Below are positions 35,001-44,681 of a stretch of DNA of 64,000 nucleotides, one piece after another (positions within the stretch are counted from its first letter, which is position 1; every line of letters begins with the position of its first letter). Source of the DNA: Phorcus lineatus (taxonomy: Eukaryota > Mollusca > Gastropoda > Trochida > Trochidae). The notes beneath the pieces were generated by a model, which worked only from the letters and a program-made list of their open reading frames with translations, searched no databases and was not told the origin of the DNA. The stretch lies in NCBI GenBank assembly GCA_921293015.1, contig OV121090.1:38870533-38934532 (forward strand). The letters are read 5' to 3'. The translations under genes were made by a program, and so were the position numbers.

Positions 35001-38000
35001 TAAACTAGTATATTCATCGAACTATTTCTCTTTTCAGGTTTCTTCACAAACCATTCACTTCGTGCCACCTGCGCTACTCGGTTGTTCCACGAGGGCATTG
35101 ATGAACAACTTATCGCAAGAACAACTGGTCACCGAAGCAATGCTATCCGTCAGTACAAGCGAGTCACAGATGACCAGGACCTGATGGTCAGCTCTGTTGT
35201 ACAAGGAGCTAAACGCCAGTGTCCTGGCTCGGCTCAGGCTACCCACACCGGCCCTAAATCACTCCAGTTTACTGTCAATGTTAAACTCGCGTAAACTGTC
35301 GTAATTTGTGACCTAAATAAATTCTCAAAGCTGATCGTGTTCGTTATTTATTCAAGATATGGGAATTTGAGTGAACTGACGAAAGTAGTCCGTTTGAAGT
35401 ATAACAAACTATTTAGTTGGTTATACCTTGGTTTGACACAATGAAGCTATGGTTTAATTTGGGTTTAAACGCCACTTACAAGAGTATTTCACTTATAGGC
35501 TGCTAGCATGATTGCAAGGAGAAAGCCTTCAACACCATTTAGGCTTATTTTGGTGAAAACTGCAATTTCTTAAAATTTATTAGCCCAACATTTTATAATG
35601 TGTAGGAACTACCATGCTTATGCCTATTCCTTACCAAAGAGTTATTCAAATCCTGAAATGTTCATGTTCATTATGTTCATCAGGACATCTACCAGTTTTG
35701 GGGAAAAGACATTTTGAAAATCAAACTAGTGAACTTTAATTGTTTTCAAGTTGAAAGAGTGCTGAATAATGATAACAGAATCATGCAGGAGTAGACTTAA
35801 GTTCAGACAAGCTCCTTAAACATGTTGTCAATTTATAATATCAATAAAAAACAAAAAAACATGACTTAGTGTGCAAACAGAGCTCTGATGAAATCACCTA
35901 GTCAACTAGATATCAAGGAAGTATCAGATATAGAATAAATATCAAACAGTTAAGGAATCAATTTTCCCAAGAGTTGAGTTGAGTTGGGGTTTAACGCCGC
36001 TTTCAAGATTATTTCACTTATATTGCAGGGAGAACGCCCGCAACACCATTGTGGCTATGCATTGTGGTGAAACCTGCGAGCATCGGCTGGAACTAGCAAA
36101 CCATGGGTGGTAATGCGCCAATTTCCCTAAGAACCTCATATTATTCAAGATTAAGAGTTTTGACTTCTCGTTCCTTGTTAACTGTATACTGGGTTCAGTC
36201 AGTCCAGCAATATATATATTCTCCTTGTAACCTGTAAGATCATAACTTTGGTATTCAGTGTTTAATATCTTTAAAACACAATTTTTAATTGGTAGTCATT
36301 CTAGTCAAATTTTGTATTCTATCAATGCAATCTTTCGGTTTAATTTGCAACAAGAACATAACATCTGTAACACTTGCTTTAAAACAGTGATAGTATTTAC
36401 AATGAAACGTCTCATTCATGCAATAAAGTACTATGTTTAAGACAAGAACTGCAGGATCTTGGTATATTTATATATTTATATAATTATATTTTGAATTGTA
36501 AAAATATATCTTTATTGAAAAGCAAGGAACTGAATGAAATCGATGCAAATAACAGAAATTAGAAGAGAATCTTTTCCTCAACAAAGAAATGTAACAGGTT
36601 TGAATGCTGTGTGTAGCATAAAGGTACAAACAGAAAGTGACACTGTTTTCTTGTAGCACCGACAATTCAGACAGACTGTCACGATGACAGTACATCAGAT
36701 TTTGGTGCAAAAACAAATTTGAAATTTGTTTAGAATCTATCCAAAAGAGATTTCTCCAAGTTAAGAATATTTCCAATTTATAATAGTCTTTTCGGAGTTA
36801 CCTCCCCTAGAGATACAAGAGATTAATCATGATCAATTTGATTATAAATTGAAGCATCTATACCTGTTTGAAATTTCAAGATTTGATGGCAAAAAACTTT
36901 GATACACTTTAAAAATAACTTTTGAAGTTTGAAATATCCATCATCACAAACACTGTTGTATTCAGGTTTGTCCCCCGTTACTGTCACAAAAGTGCTGGAG
37001 TGGCCAGAAATGTGTAATAGTGCTCATAAATTGAATTAACACATGTCATCGTCTCAAGATTTTCTGATTGTGTCAGTAAAAAGGAAGTCACCTTTCCAAT
37101 TGTTTACGTCAATGAATATCTCCTAATAGATGTTATTTGCATTAACTACAGAATATATAACATTGGAAATCATATTATCCAGGTTGGTTGCGAAGCAGTT
37201 TGTCCCGATTGCAGGATTAAATGTTTTAGCGCAATTACTCCCCCACCCAATTTGTAAGATTCTGTGAGATGATATTCTGTGATATTCATATTCATAATAT
37301 TACACGAGAAAAAGTTATTTCAATACATAATGTGAAAACAATACATTGTATAATAAGATTGTAATGGATAAAATATTACACAAGAGTTTTATAATCTCTA
37401 TAAGTATCTGTCATACTAAATCTTTTTATATTTTACAAATGGTCCCTTAGCTTGTGATGTATGATGTGTGATGCGTGTATGCAATAAATATTATAGGAGT
37501 TGTATTAGCTTCTTAGCTTTGCAATAGCATGCAACTGCAGATGGGTAAAACATTAGATTTATCAACTGAACCCACCTCTCATCATTGGTGGCGGGCCCCT
37601 CATACCAGGGCCAGGAGGGCCACGTCCCATCGGAGGACCTCGCATTGGGGGACCGCCCATCATGGGTCCTGTTATATAAGAATATGTTTATTAGATACCT
37701 GGAATAAACTTTGATGAAAAAAGAAGAAAAAAAAGTAGATGTTAAAAGAGTAAGTTTTTAGCAAAAGATGTAAATTATTCAGTAAAGACAACTTGCGTAA
37801 AGATTCATATTACCACTAGATAGAATGGTTCACAATAACAGTAGATGACACCGATAGACATGTCAAGTTATCAAAATAATTCTTTGAAGTTCATTTAGGA
37901 AATGAATACATAAGAAAATAAGGTTTGTGGATAACAAGATCTTAATTGTACCATGTACATGGTTTCAGATATCAGACTGGCAGTAGGCATATGTTTTTTT

Positions 38001-41000
38001 CAACAATATTACGATGGTATGTAGATTAATTTTGCATGTTCACATTTTGGACTAGCTGTTCATCACATAACACATTTAGCATTTTATCACAATAAAGAAG
38101 TTGTTATGCAAGAACTGTATAATTCTTCATTGGAGTATTTAATCATCATTCAAACATGATTTGAAAACATCATTCCCAAGGTTTGATGCGAAGAAGACAC
38201 GTAACACTGCAGTGTTTGATGCTCTACCGCTAAAGAAATCAGTTGATAAAACTTGGCTTGGATGGTGCTTCCTATGATTTTCATTTCTACACTACTTTTG
38301 ATTATATTTGAGAACCAAAATAATACTAGAGATTTTATCAAATACTGACCGAAATTAACTACAGTAGGCTACAACTGATCAAAACAAGAGTCGATCTGCA
38401 TTTAGTCTCCATACAGTTCGTTGTTTCCGTAAAGCAATAAATACTACTTCTCGCTTACATAAACAACCCACTTCTCAATCATATGACTTCTTTGCATCCA
38501 TATGGAAAAGAAAACAGTTGAGTTAAGCTATGCATTCCCCTCCGAGAATATCAACAGGTATCAAATTTAGGTTTGAATCACAAACGGAATAAAAAAAATT
38601 TTTTTAAAAACAATTAGAAACACAATAGGTTATCTACCACTTCATAAATAAACAGTTCTCCACTCACCAGGAGGACCTCTGGGTCCTGATGGTCTGGCAG
38701 AATACTGTGCACCACGCCCCCCAGGAGCCATCATCTGTTGGGAGGGTCCCCCCACCCCACGAGCTGGACCCTGCAGACTGGGGCCGCCTCCCGACCCTCC
38801 GGGACCCATTACACCTCGACCTGCTGCACGACCCATACCGGGACCACCAGCACCTGCTAGCGGAACTCTTGCCATTCCCTCCTGGAAACAGATAAATGTA
38901 ACTGATAAAAAAATACAGGTTTACTCAAGGTAGTCTAGATATTCCTCTTGTGGCATAGGTACATACCAGGGAAAGACTTGGCGTTATGTTCAGGAAATTG
39001 TGTTTTATACATTACAGAGCTTATGACAGATTATACCAAAGTCTTTCAAGTCAGAATGATGCACATCACCATATTCTTTCTAATTACCTATGGAAAGTAA
39101 CAAATATCTTATAATTTATCAGGCCTCAAGTGGCATACTAACATAACAGGCAATATTATATGCAACTAAGGAATTACTCTGGCAGTCCCAACAACGGCTA
39201 ATCAAACCTTGCTGCATTTCACCAAAATCTGCTCTTGAGCAATTGGATGTAGCCACCAGCTGATTCTGATTGTAAAGTTCAGGTGCAGTAGGCAGAAGAG
39301 CTTGCACAGAAAAGGTAACGGAATGCAGCAAGGCTTGAATTGACCATTGAGTTACACTAACATGAAGCATGTTTGACAGGGTAGTTAGAAACAAACCTCT
39401 GCTGGGGGCGGTCCCTCTACAGTCATAGACACGAGATGCTCTCCCCTGAGCAATACTAGACCAAGGACTCGCTTCTCTTCCCTCTCTCCTGCTTTCTGAC
39501 TCTTTGGTTTAACCTTGCGGAACTCATCACAATCTCCGAGGATCAGATTCATGTGTTTGTCGAAGGCTTTAAACGTCCCGATGAAGATGCGCCCATCTTG
39601 CAGGGTGCACCTCATGCGGTAGTTTATGTGTTGAAGCATTTTGGAACTTTTACCCACCTGAAAAATACATATTTCACTATAGTGGCAAGGTCTATTATTG
39701 GAAGTGGATCTCCCACTGATATAACATTCAAAACATTTTGACAATTGAAACCTAAATTCTTTTCTATACGATTCATATTGAGCTGGAAAGTCATTCTTCA
39801 TTTTGCCAGTCTAAATTAACAATAGGGGTGTCACAATACCCAACCCTACGATACATATCACGGTATTAAGGTGACAATACGATTTGTATCACGATAATCA
39901 TTTTATAGTCAAATTGCGGAAGAGACTGTGTTTAGAAGTAAAATTGTTACAATACTTACAATAACAAGTCAAGGTGCAATGCATTTCTGAAGAACACTTT
40001 TATCTTTAAATAATCATTATTTGTTAAATGAAATAAGATAAATCTAATTAGATGTTGTCACTTATCTACATAAAGAAGGTAAGTCTCAATTGAAAAATAC
40101 TAGAGATTTAATTGAGAAGAGATTGATACAAAATTAATTTGCCAATCCAGTTCATGTAAATAGAATCTTCACACTCTGTTTATTGTATCAGCAGTAAAAA
40201 TGTATCTATACATTTGTGAATTATGACACCCTGAAGTAGCGATGTTGTCAGATCAGGATTGAAAGGTTGAATAATAGTCAAATGAAAGTGTTAATTCCAT
40301 CCAATATATAATGTAAATAGTTAAATACAGATAATAAGTTTTTTTACATTTTCCATTCAATGCATCTGAAGAAACAAAATATCTAGGTCAGTATTGTTAT
40401 ATTCACCTTATCTCTATCTCAATAAAATGTGAACTTTTGGGATGTTTCATAATTCAGAAGATAAATTTAGAGATAGACTGATCAGTTTATGTTGACACAA
40501 GTTCTCCATGCATCTCATTCAAACTATCAGTACAATGTCTAATTCAGTAATTGCCTTTTTCAAAGGATTGGGACATGAAACGAGACTTCAAATTGAAAAA
40601 TAATTAATATGTCAATCAACATAAATGATTCCTAATGCTAGCATTAGAGATATTGAGGATAAAGGCTTTCAATCAGATGTTAATAGAAATAAAGAATCAG
40701 ATAAAACATCACTGTTCACATCCTTAACCTAAGCTCACGAAAATAGGATACAAACACAATATATCTAACAAGTAGCCTACATGACTGATATATGATTAAA
40801 TAGTGTTTTGATGAAAAAATACGGTGAACATAGATATTCATTTTATAACCGCTTTTCAATTAACGACCCTATTTCCCAAGACGAAGTGTTAAAAGTCTAA
40901 GGGTGAAGATGTAAACAAAGAAATAACTAAAAGTTATAGTCTTCGCCTAACATCATATTTGTGGACAAGATGCATGTAAACAAGAACATCAACTTGGAAA

Positions 41001-41059
41001 ATAAAATCATAAGCATGAAGAATAGTAACAAAAGAGCCTAAAAACAAATCGCTTACCAT
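25989..41059 (-). CDS. SNRPB: small nuclear ribonucleoprotein-associated protein B/B'
   Basis: A core component of the seven-membered Sm ring of the U1, U2, U4 and U5 snRNPs, acting in pre-mRNA splicing. Exons on the minus strand are 41057-41059 (ATG only), 39397-39657, 38668-38881, 37576-37668 and 25989-26026. Intron phases are 0, 0, 1, 1, giving 202 residues (human B/B' 231/240). Residues 2-88 form the Sm fold: Sm1 includes [20 protein letters not shown], and Sm2 includes [12 protein letters not shown] (the human protein has Asn where this has His). Then comes a Gly/Pro/Arg/Met-rich tail with [15 protein letters not shown] and PPGMRPPR-type repeats, suited to arginine methylation and to binding proline-recognition domains. 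The start codon sits alone in exon 1, so the protein begins MVGKSS where human has MTVGKSS. The last intron harbours a recombinase pseudogene on the other strand. Confidence 0.95.
26268..26312. repeat. dispersed short repeat (AGACTGGTGCA family)
   Basis: The segment with TTAGCCAGTGATTGAGACTG and AAGCCTTGCAG recurs, in one orientation or the other, at about 46925-46982 and 57505-57555 and in part at 39205-39330. It is a dispersed family of unknown origin, always near TGCAGCAAGGCTT-like ends. Confidence 0.6.
26943..27405. repeat. 28-bp minisatellite, about 16 copies
   Basis: Repeats of a unit such as TATCTGTGCAAGTCACGGT plus CCTTATCC, with substitutions at a few fixed places (CACGG/CATGG/CTTGG). 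A period of 28 is not a multiple of three, yet all three plus-strand frames stay open for over 120 codons because the unit lacks stops in any frame. These frames are not genes. Confidence 0.93.
27541..27645. repeat. 32-bp tandem repeat, three copies plus a partial
   Basis: The unit AATGTAACCTTGTTATATAT plus GCTGTGATCACA is repeated without visible change at 27541, 27573 and 27605, then breaks off after AATGTAAC. Confidence 0.95.
27905..28012 (-). repeat. SINE fragment (core only)
   Basis: Diverged copy of the body shared by the SINEs at 22238 and 54469: GCCACTTTCAAAAGTATTTC, then TTATTGCAGG and CCTGCAACACTATTTTGGCT. The tRNA-like head is missing. Confidence 0.75.
28430..28750. other. GC-rich block within the SNRPB intron
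   Basis: A locally GC-rich segment (28440-28560 and 28685-28740) in an AT-rich intron. It contains GAGCGCCTACGGCGGCCGAG, which can pair with itself, and on the minus strand an acceptor-like AAATTTTTTAG at about 28745 and an AATAAAG near 28546. It might be an alternative terminal or poison exon, or an unrecognised repeat. It does not match any spliceosomal RNA I can recall. Confidence 0.3.
29741..29800 (-). repeat. SINE fragment (GAGTGAGCGAG end)
   Basis: GAGTGAGCGAGTTATTGTTT and AACGCCGCTTGGGCAATATT match the distal end of the GTTTAACGCCGC SINE family, in the variant with AGCAATATT that I recall from molluscan genomes. Only the tail is present. Confidence 0.65.
30668..30890. repeat. TTAAAGGGGCA-ended repeat, one end
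   Basis: TTTAAAGGGGCATTAAGATG starts a repeat whose middle (GGTCAAAACATCTCACAACT, TCGTAGAG, CATTCGAGGTAGGG) is shared with 20790-20930. Its start resembles 41894 and the inverse of 56950. No opposite end was found, so the copy is truncated. Confidence 0.6.
31224..31600. mobile_element. ATTATTACCC-ended MITE with a 41-bp foldback
   Basis: The ends are inverted: ATTATTACCCGAGG at 31224 against the complement of CATATGGGTAATAAT at about 31578-31592. The first 140 bases hold a strong hairpin, arms 31224-31264 and 31324-31364 (both with CATATGA and TTTTACGAAAC), with a loop of about 59 bases containing GAGCGAGAGCGAGGG. The right half (CGCTGAAACAATCCTTGCTA, GTGCACATGTGC) recurs at 8580-8960. Two TGACGTCA-type motifs lie at 31450 and 31472. 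Confidence 0.75.
31610..31740. repeat. dispersed repeat shared with 36594-36760
   Basis: AACAGGTTAGAATGCTGAGT, CAGAAAGTGACACTGT, TAGCACCGA and GACACACTGCCA occur in the same order at 36594-36720. A noncoding family of about 120 bases; function unknown. Confidence 0.65.
31801..31942. repeat. large near-perfect palindrome
   Basis: Arms of about 60 bases (31801-31863 and 31881-31942) match with a few indels. They contain GGTTATACCCC, GGATCC, GGGTGTAATCGTTGAAATAG and TTAGACCCC around a short GC-rich centre (GAAGCGCGAAGCGCTGA). It would fold into a long cruciform. It lies just upstream of the recombinase pseudogene but need not be part of it. Confidence 0.85.
32164..35294 (+). pseudogene. decayed Crypton-type (DUF3504) tyrosine recombinase gene
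   Basis: Four exon-like blocks with matching phase-1 junctions: 32164-32437, 33193-33261, 33844-34756 and 35038-35294, then AATAAA near 35316. The product resembles the DUF3504 recombinases of Crypton DNA transposons and their domesticated relatives (ZMYM2/3/4, QRICH1, KIAA1958, the long form of vertebrate KCTD1). Visible landmarks are FEEWR near the start of the core, [14 protein letters not shown] (first catalytic Arg), [31 protein letters not shown] (H-x-x-R), TGHRSN (second His) and RQYKR (the Tyr nucleophile), so the catalytic set is intact. The frame is broken: a shift at about 33955-33972, another near 34560 and an in-frame TGA at 34612-34614. No start codon is visible in the first block's frame. 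Whether it is a dead transposon or a dead host gene is open. Confidence 0.8.
35450..35555 (-). repeat. SINE fragment (core only)
   Basis: GGTTTAAACGCCACTTACAA, AGTATTTCACTTATAGGCTG and GAAAGCCTTCAACACCATTT follow the SINE body of the copy at 22238. The tRNA-like head is absent. Confidence 0.75.
35973..36125 (-). repeat. SINE fragment (distal half)
   Basis: GAGTTGGGGTTTAACGCCGC through GCATCGGCTGGAACTAGCAA and GGGTGGTAATGCGCC matches the copy at 54469 closely, then stops before the tRNA-like head. It is the usual 5' truncation of a minus-strand SINE. Confidence 0.82.
36594..36760. repeat. dispersed repeat shared with 31610-31740
   Basis: Same ordered landmarks as the first copy (CAGGTTTGAATGCTGTGTGT, CAGAAAGTGACACTGT, TAGCACCGAC), with diverged spacers. 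Confidence 0.6.
37576..37668 (-). CDS. SNRPB: SNRPB exon 4 (Pro/Gly/Met repeats)
   Basis: 31 codons of [19 protein letters not shown]-type sequence after acceptor TTATATAACAG, ending ATGAGAG|GTGGGT in phase 1. If the donor is not used, translation continues GGFS and stops at TGA 37562-37564, which would give a 194-residue form with a different tail. Confidence 0.9.
38668..38881 (-). CDS. SNRPB: SNRPB exon 3
   Basis: Encodes [13 protein letters not shown] onward, including GRAAGRG and [15 protein letters not shown], the conserved link between the Sm fold and the proline-rich tail. Acceptor CTGTTTCCAG, donor CCTG|GTGAGT (phase 1). Confidence 0.93.
38882..39396 (-). other. SNRPB intron 2
   Basis: AT-rich intron between donor GAG|GTTTGT and acceptor CTGTTTCCAG. 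It includes a fragment of the GCAAGGCTTGAATT dispersed repeat (39205-39330). The 91-codon minus-strand open frame here is not part of the protein. Confidence 0.7.
39397..39657 (-). CDS. SNRPB: SNRPB exon 2 (Sm fold)
   Basis: Exactly 87 codons in phase 0 on both sides, holding the entire Sm domain from [10 protein letters not shown] to VEGPPPAE. The RNA-contacting KHMN of Sm1 is intact; the Sm2 contact region reads LRGEH. Confidence 0.96.
39658..41056 (-). other. SNRPB intron 1
   Basis: AT-rich intron starting GTAAGC directly after the start codon. At 39826-39910 it holds AGGGGTGTCACAATACC, an end fragment of the hAT-like element seen whole at 57025-57459. No other feature noticed. Confidence 0.7.
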
Positions 41060-41200
41060 CTTGCTTCTTAGGATGTGGCGGATTAACAAAAATTAAATTG
41101 GGCTTTGACCCAAAAGTTAAGATTTTCACATTTGCAGCATGTACGTTTACGCGGCGTAAGTGCTTTAGCGCCACCTATACCGGCCAAGGGAGATAAGTCT
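41060..41200 (-). promoter_or_regulatory. SNRPB 5' UTR and promoter region
   Basis: The bases before the minus-strand ATG are GC-richer than the surroundings (TACGCGGCGTAAG, GCCACCTATACCGGCC). No TATA box stands out; the transcription start is inferred to lie within this window of about 140 bases. No gene diverges from it on the other strand that I can recognise. Confidence 0.45.
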
Positions 41201-43500
41201 TCCATTCCATTCACACACTCGCTAAACACAAAGAATTTGTTTTGACTTTCGTAACGGGGTCGATTCCTGGAAATTGATCGTTTTATTAAGATGTGCTGAT
41301 TGTATTTGAAAAATCATTATTTGAAATATGTACAATACCATTTTAAGGTAATCTAATTAAAATAAGCTGTATTGATTGGATGGATAACAAACATTATAGT
41401 AACTAGTTTAATTATTTTTCCATGGTTAGATATCAGTGGGAGATCCAGGGAAACATCGTGAGACGATGGAGACTAGAAAGGATTCTCAAGCGATGCTTGA
41501 AACACTCGATTTTGCTGCTTTGGATCTGCCAATGTTGGATTAAATACGAAAAGTTGTTAAAAAGAACACTCAATACAGCGACAGTGTCCGTCTCATATCA
41601 AATAAGAATTGATATCTATAGCCTGTTGTTGTTTTTTCCCCTAGCATATATATATTTTCAAATGTATAATAGTTAGTGGCGAATAACGGGAAGTTAATCA
41701 AGTATGTAACCTAGTTCTATTACCATAGGTGTTTGTATAGACTGTAATAAACAAATTAAACACGCTCAAACCGTATACGAAGTGACCAAAATGCGCGTCC
41801 ACGAACCCGCATTGTCTACATTATATAGGACTTAGGGGACGAAAAAATTACAGATCTAGTTTTAACTAGATTGCGAGTCCACATGCAACCCTATTTAAAG
41901 GGACCATAGCATGGTTTTTAAAAATATTTTGTTAAATTTTCCCCAATAAAACATAACTTATGCCAATGTCTTATTCTCAGAGGGTCAAAACAATATTATA
42001 TATTAGGAGAGAATAACTCATTTTCATGTAAGTGAACCGGGAGCGTATAAGCTTTACACTAAGACAGGACACGCACTTTTCATTACTTATCCAAGACGCT
42101 GAAATGCAGATTTCATCATGGATGGGTAGATTAGATGTTTAGTAGGGAACATCAGCTGAAATGAATATAATACGTAGGCCTACTGTTCTCTTGCTAAGAT
42201 GGATTTGTATGTCAGTCAGACCCTAAAATAAGATAAAAACATGATCTAGCATTTTAAGACGATATGTTATCCGTTTTTGCTGCGTTTGCTTTCTGTTTGG
42301 AGGGAAAGATTTCGAGTTTTGGAAGGTTTGAATTCCTATTGTAGTAAGTTGTGATCTAGTTTTAGTGTATATACATTCTTTTTTTAAGATTTGTTTGCCG
42401 TTTTTGTGCGGGTAGGCCTGCTAGGACTAACTTCAACCCATACTCTGGTCCTCGAGGCAATCTAAACCAGGTTCTGAACCCTTCTTCACGCAGTTCATTG
42501 ATGCGAGATGGAAGCTATCAGTGACCAAAAGGCATAAATATTATTGACATGTCCTTTTAGTTTAAGGGCAACTGGTGATAAGATATAATTATACACATGT
42601 AGTGAATGTTTAAAACTCCAAGACCTTTTCCATATCTTAAGACTCTGAAGTGAAGAAATTTCAGTCGCCTTTTAATCTTATTTTTTTAAAATTTCCTTCA
42701 ATTTTTCGATTTGTATAATTTTTTACAAATTTCTGAGTCTTACTGTTAGACTAGCTTTTCCTGAGAGTCATGCAGATTCAGTTATACATCGACTTTTTAT
42801 CTCGATTCGTAGCTTATTTTATACGTCGATAAACTTATAATGAATTCCATTCCAATAGGTAAACATTAAGTTAACGCGTTTCCTACTTAAAAACTCTTAC
42901 ATCTTTTGCGATAGAATGAAAATTTGGTGAACAATACGAACGAAGCGCACATAAAATAAGAGAATATGACTGAACGTTTGCGACCATAATATTCATGCAG
43001 AATAAATAGTTGAATAATATTGTACTACGCCTTTTCCGGAGAATAACTCTTGATTTTGTAACACTGATTTAGAACTTTCAACTTTGGTGTGATTATTACC
43101 TATTGTATGTTGGTGTGCCTTTTTGGGCAAAATTCTAGGGGGCCGTTCCTTTTTTAAAAAAAAAATTGGATCATGAATACCAAATTTCGCGTCTTCGTTT
43201 CTTTTCTGGAGCATGTACTCGGGAAAATTATGACTTGGAAACTTCAAATTTGGTATGAATGTTAACTATTCGGTGCTGAAGTGTGGTTAAGGATTAGAAC
43301 TCCAGGATGCAAATGTATGGAATTGTTTACCAAAAACGCTTTTTGTAATTGTTAATTTTCCAATTGACTGTGATCCTCATTCATTGATATGATTGGCTAC
43401 CAATGTTTTTCAATAACTAATTTTTCACAAAATGGTCAAACTACCGGCGGGATGTGAGCTGAGTTCACTTTTGTTTCTTTGTTCAATATTCTCTGTTCTC
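41201..43500. other. intergenic, repeat fragments only
   Basis: At 41890-42090 there is a copy of the TTAAAGGG(A/G)-ended family (TTTAAAGGGACCATAGCATG, GAGGGTCAAAACA, GTGAACCGGGAGCGTATAA). The last phrase is also shared with 51180-51240 and 52960-53030. The rest is AT-rich and unassigned; an 84-codon frame at 41422-41676 looks random. Confidence 0.5.
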
Positions 43501-43519
43501 ATTGTGATCAGCATCAGGT

Positions 43520-43905
43520 TTTCTTAGTTCTGCAACTTGTGTATAGGCCTATCCATGGAAACAGCTTCAAATAAAACTCGGAAGATGTTGGAAACCTGCA
43601 AAGGCATCACTACATTTTTAGACCAAAGTTCAACAACGCTAATTTCAAAGTTCTCAGCGTGAAGGTTTTGAAGTTCTTCCCTGGAGAAAGAAAAGGTTAC
43701 TTGTATTTCCATGGACATGGCTAAAACTATCTTCTGAAACCCGGAAAAGCATCACTTCACATGAAGATTGTTCCACTTGTACCAATTTTAGGCCTAGTCT
43801 TTTTTAGTTCTGTACCGGAAACACATTTCTCAGTTGTGTTTCATGGAAACAGCAACCAGAAAAGGAGGAATAGAACTTCAATGCCCGAAAGGCATCAAAA
43901 CATGT
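43520..43905. repeat. diverged CCATGGAAAC tandem units
   Basis: CCATGGAAACAG-like phrases at about 43553 and 43848, with a weaker one at 43707, sit at intervals of about 150 bases, each followed by GGAAAC(C) and GGCATCA. They look like degenerate relatives of the units at 58800-59340. Confidence 0.45.
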
Positions 43906-43911
43906 AAATCG

Positions 43912-44056
43912 AATTAGTAAGCTTACTAAATCGAAATAGTAAGCTTACTTTTAAAATGAATTAGTAAGCTTACTAAATATCTGCCTGAATTAGTAAGCTT
44001 ACTAATATTCGATTTAGTAAGCTTACTAATATTTGATTTAGTAAGCTTTCTAAACA
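43912..44056. repeat. array of six TTAGTAAGCTTACTAA palindromes
   Basis: A 16-base perfect palindrome is repeated six times with slight changes; the AAGCTT centres lie at 43919, 43941, 43966, 43995, 44019 and 44043 (22-29 bases apart). Spacers differ between copies, so it is the palindrome, not the whole unit, that is kept. Confidence 0.92.
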
Positions 44057-44600
44057 GCGATTAAAGTCTCTCTTGGCACCCCATATTTAAGGGCTACTTT
44101 AATTGATAACAAACAGTCTTTCAATGTGGTAACGTTTGTTTTTTCTTTCGTAACATTACTTTATTTCCCCAAGATACATCGCTATGGTGCAGCAAAGTTT
44201 AAGGAAAGAAAGATTAAGAGATGAGGTCTTCAAAAATTTGTTATTGAAAACATTACTGAACATGGGAAATGCATTCACTCTATTTAATCATAAGATGAAG
44301 ATTGGGATGATTTTGAAGCTCAAACACTTTGTGCATAGTCATTTCTAGCATAGGAAATTGAAAATAATCAACAGATAAAAGTACATGTCAAAAGATGAGG
44401 GGATATTTTTTTCTACAATCGATTGCAAATTTGTTCACTATTTTATAGATATATAATTTAATAATTTTCAATGTCCTGTGATTTCTAGGCATTAAAGTTT
44501 GCTGTGAACATCCAATATAAGCTAGAACATATATCTATAAATATTCATAAATAGTCATTAATGATAATAAGAGTTACTAAGACACTCGCTCATCTGGTGA
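44057..44600. other. spacer before the Sel1-like gene
   Basis: AT-rich. The probable promoter and 5' UTR of the next gene occupy the last part (GGTGACGTGTGCAGGTGCTC at about 44596). No other feature seen. Confidence 0.45.
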
Positions 44601-44681
44601 CGTGTGCAGGTGCTCGCTCGTTGTCATGCCAACCATCAAGCTTCAGCAGTCGGCCACGTACAGAGGAAAGTTGTTTACAAG

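Larger units (their letters stand above)
26027..37575 (-). other. last intron of SNRPB
   Basis: An 11.5-kb intron between donor GAG|GTGGGT and acceptor GTTGCAG. It contains two minisatellites, three to four SINE fragments, foldback elements, a decayed tyrosine-recombinase gene on the plus strand and a GC-rich block at 28430-28750. Stretches 29100-29700, 29900-30650 and 36130-37500 are AT-rich and hold nothing recognisable apart from short repeat fragments. Confidence 0.75.
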
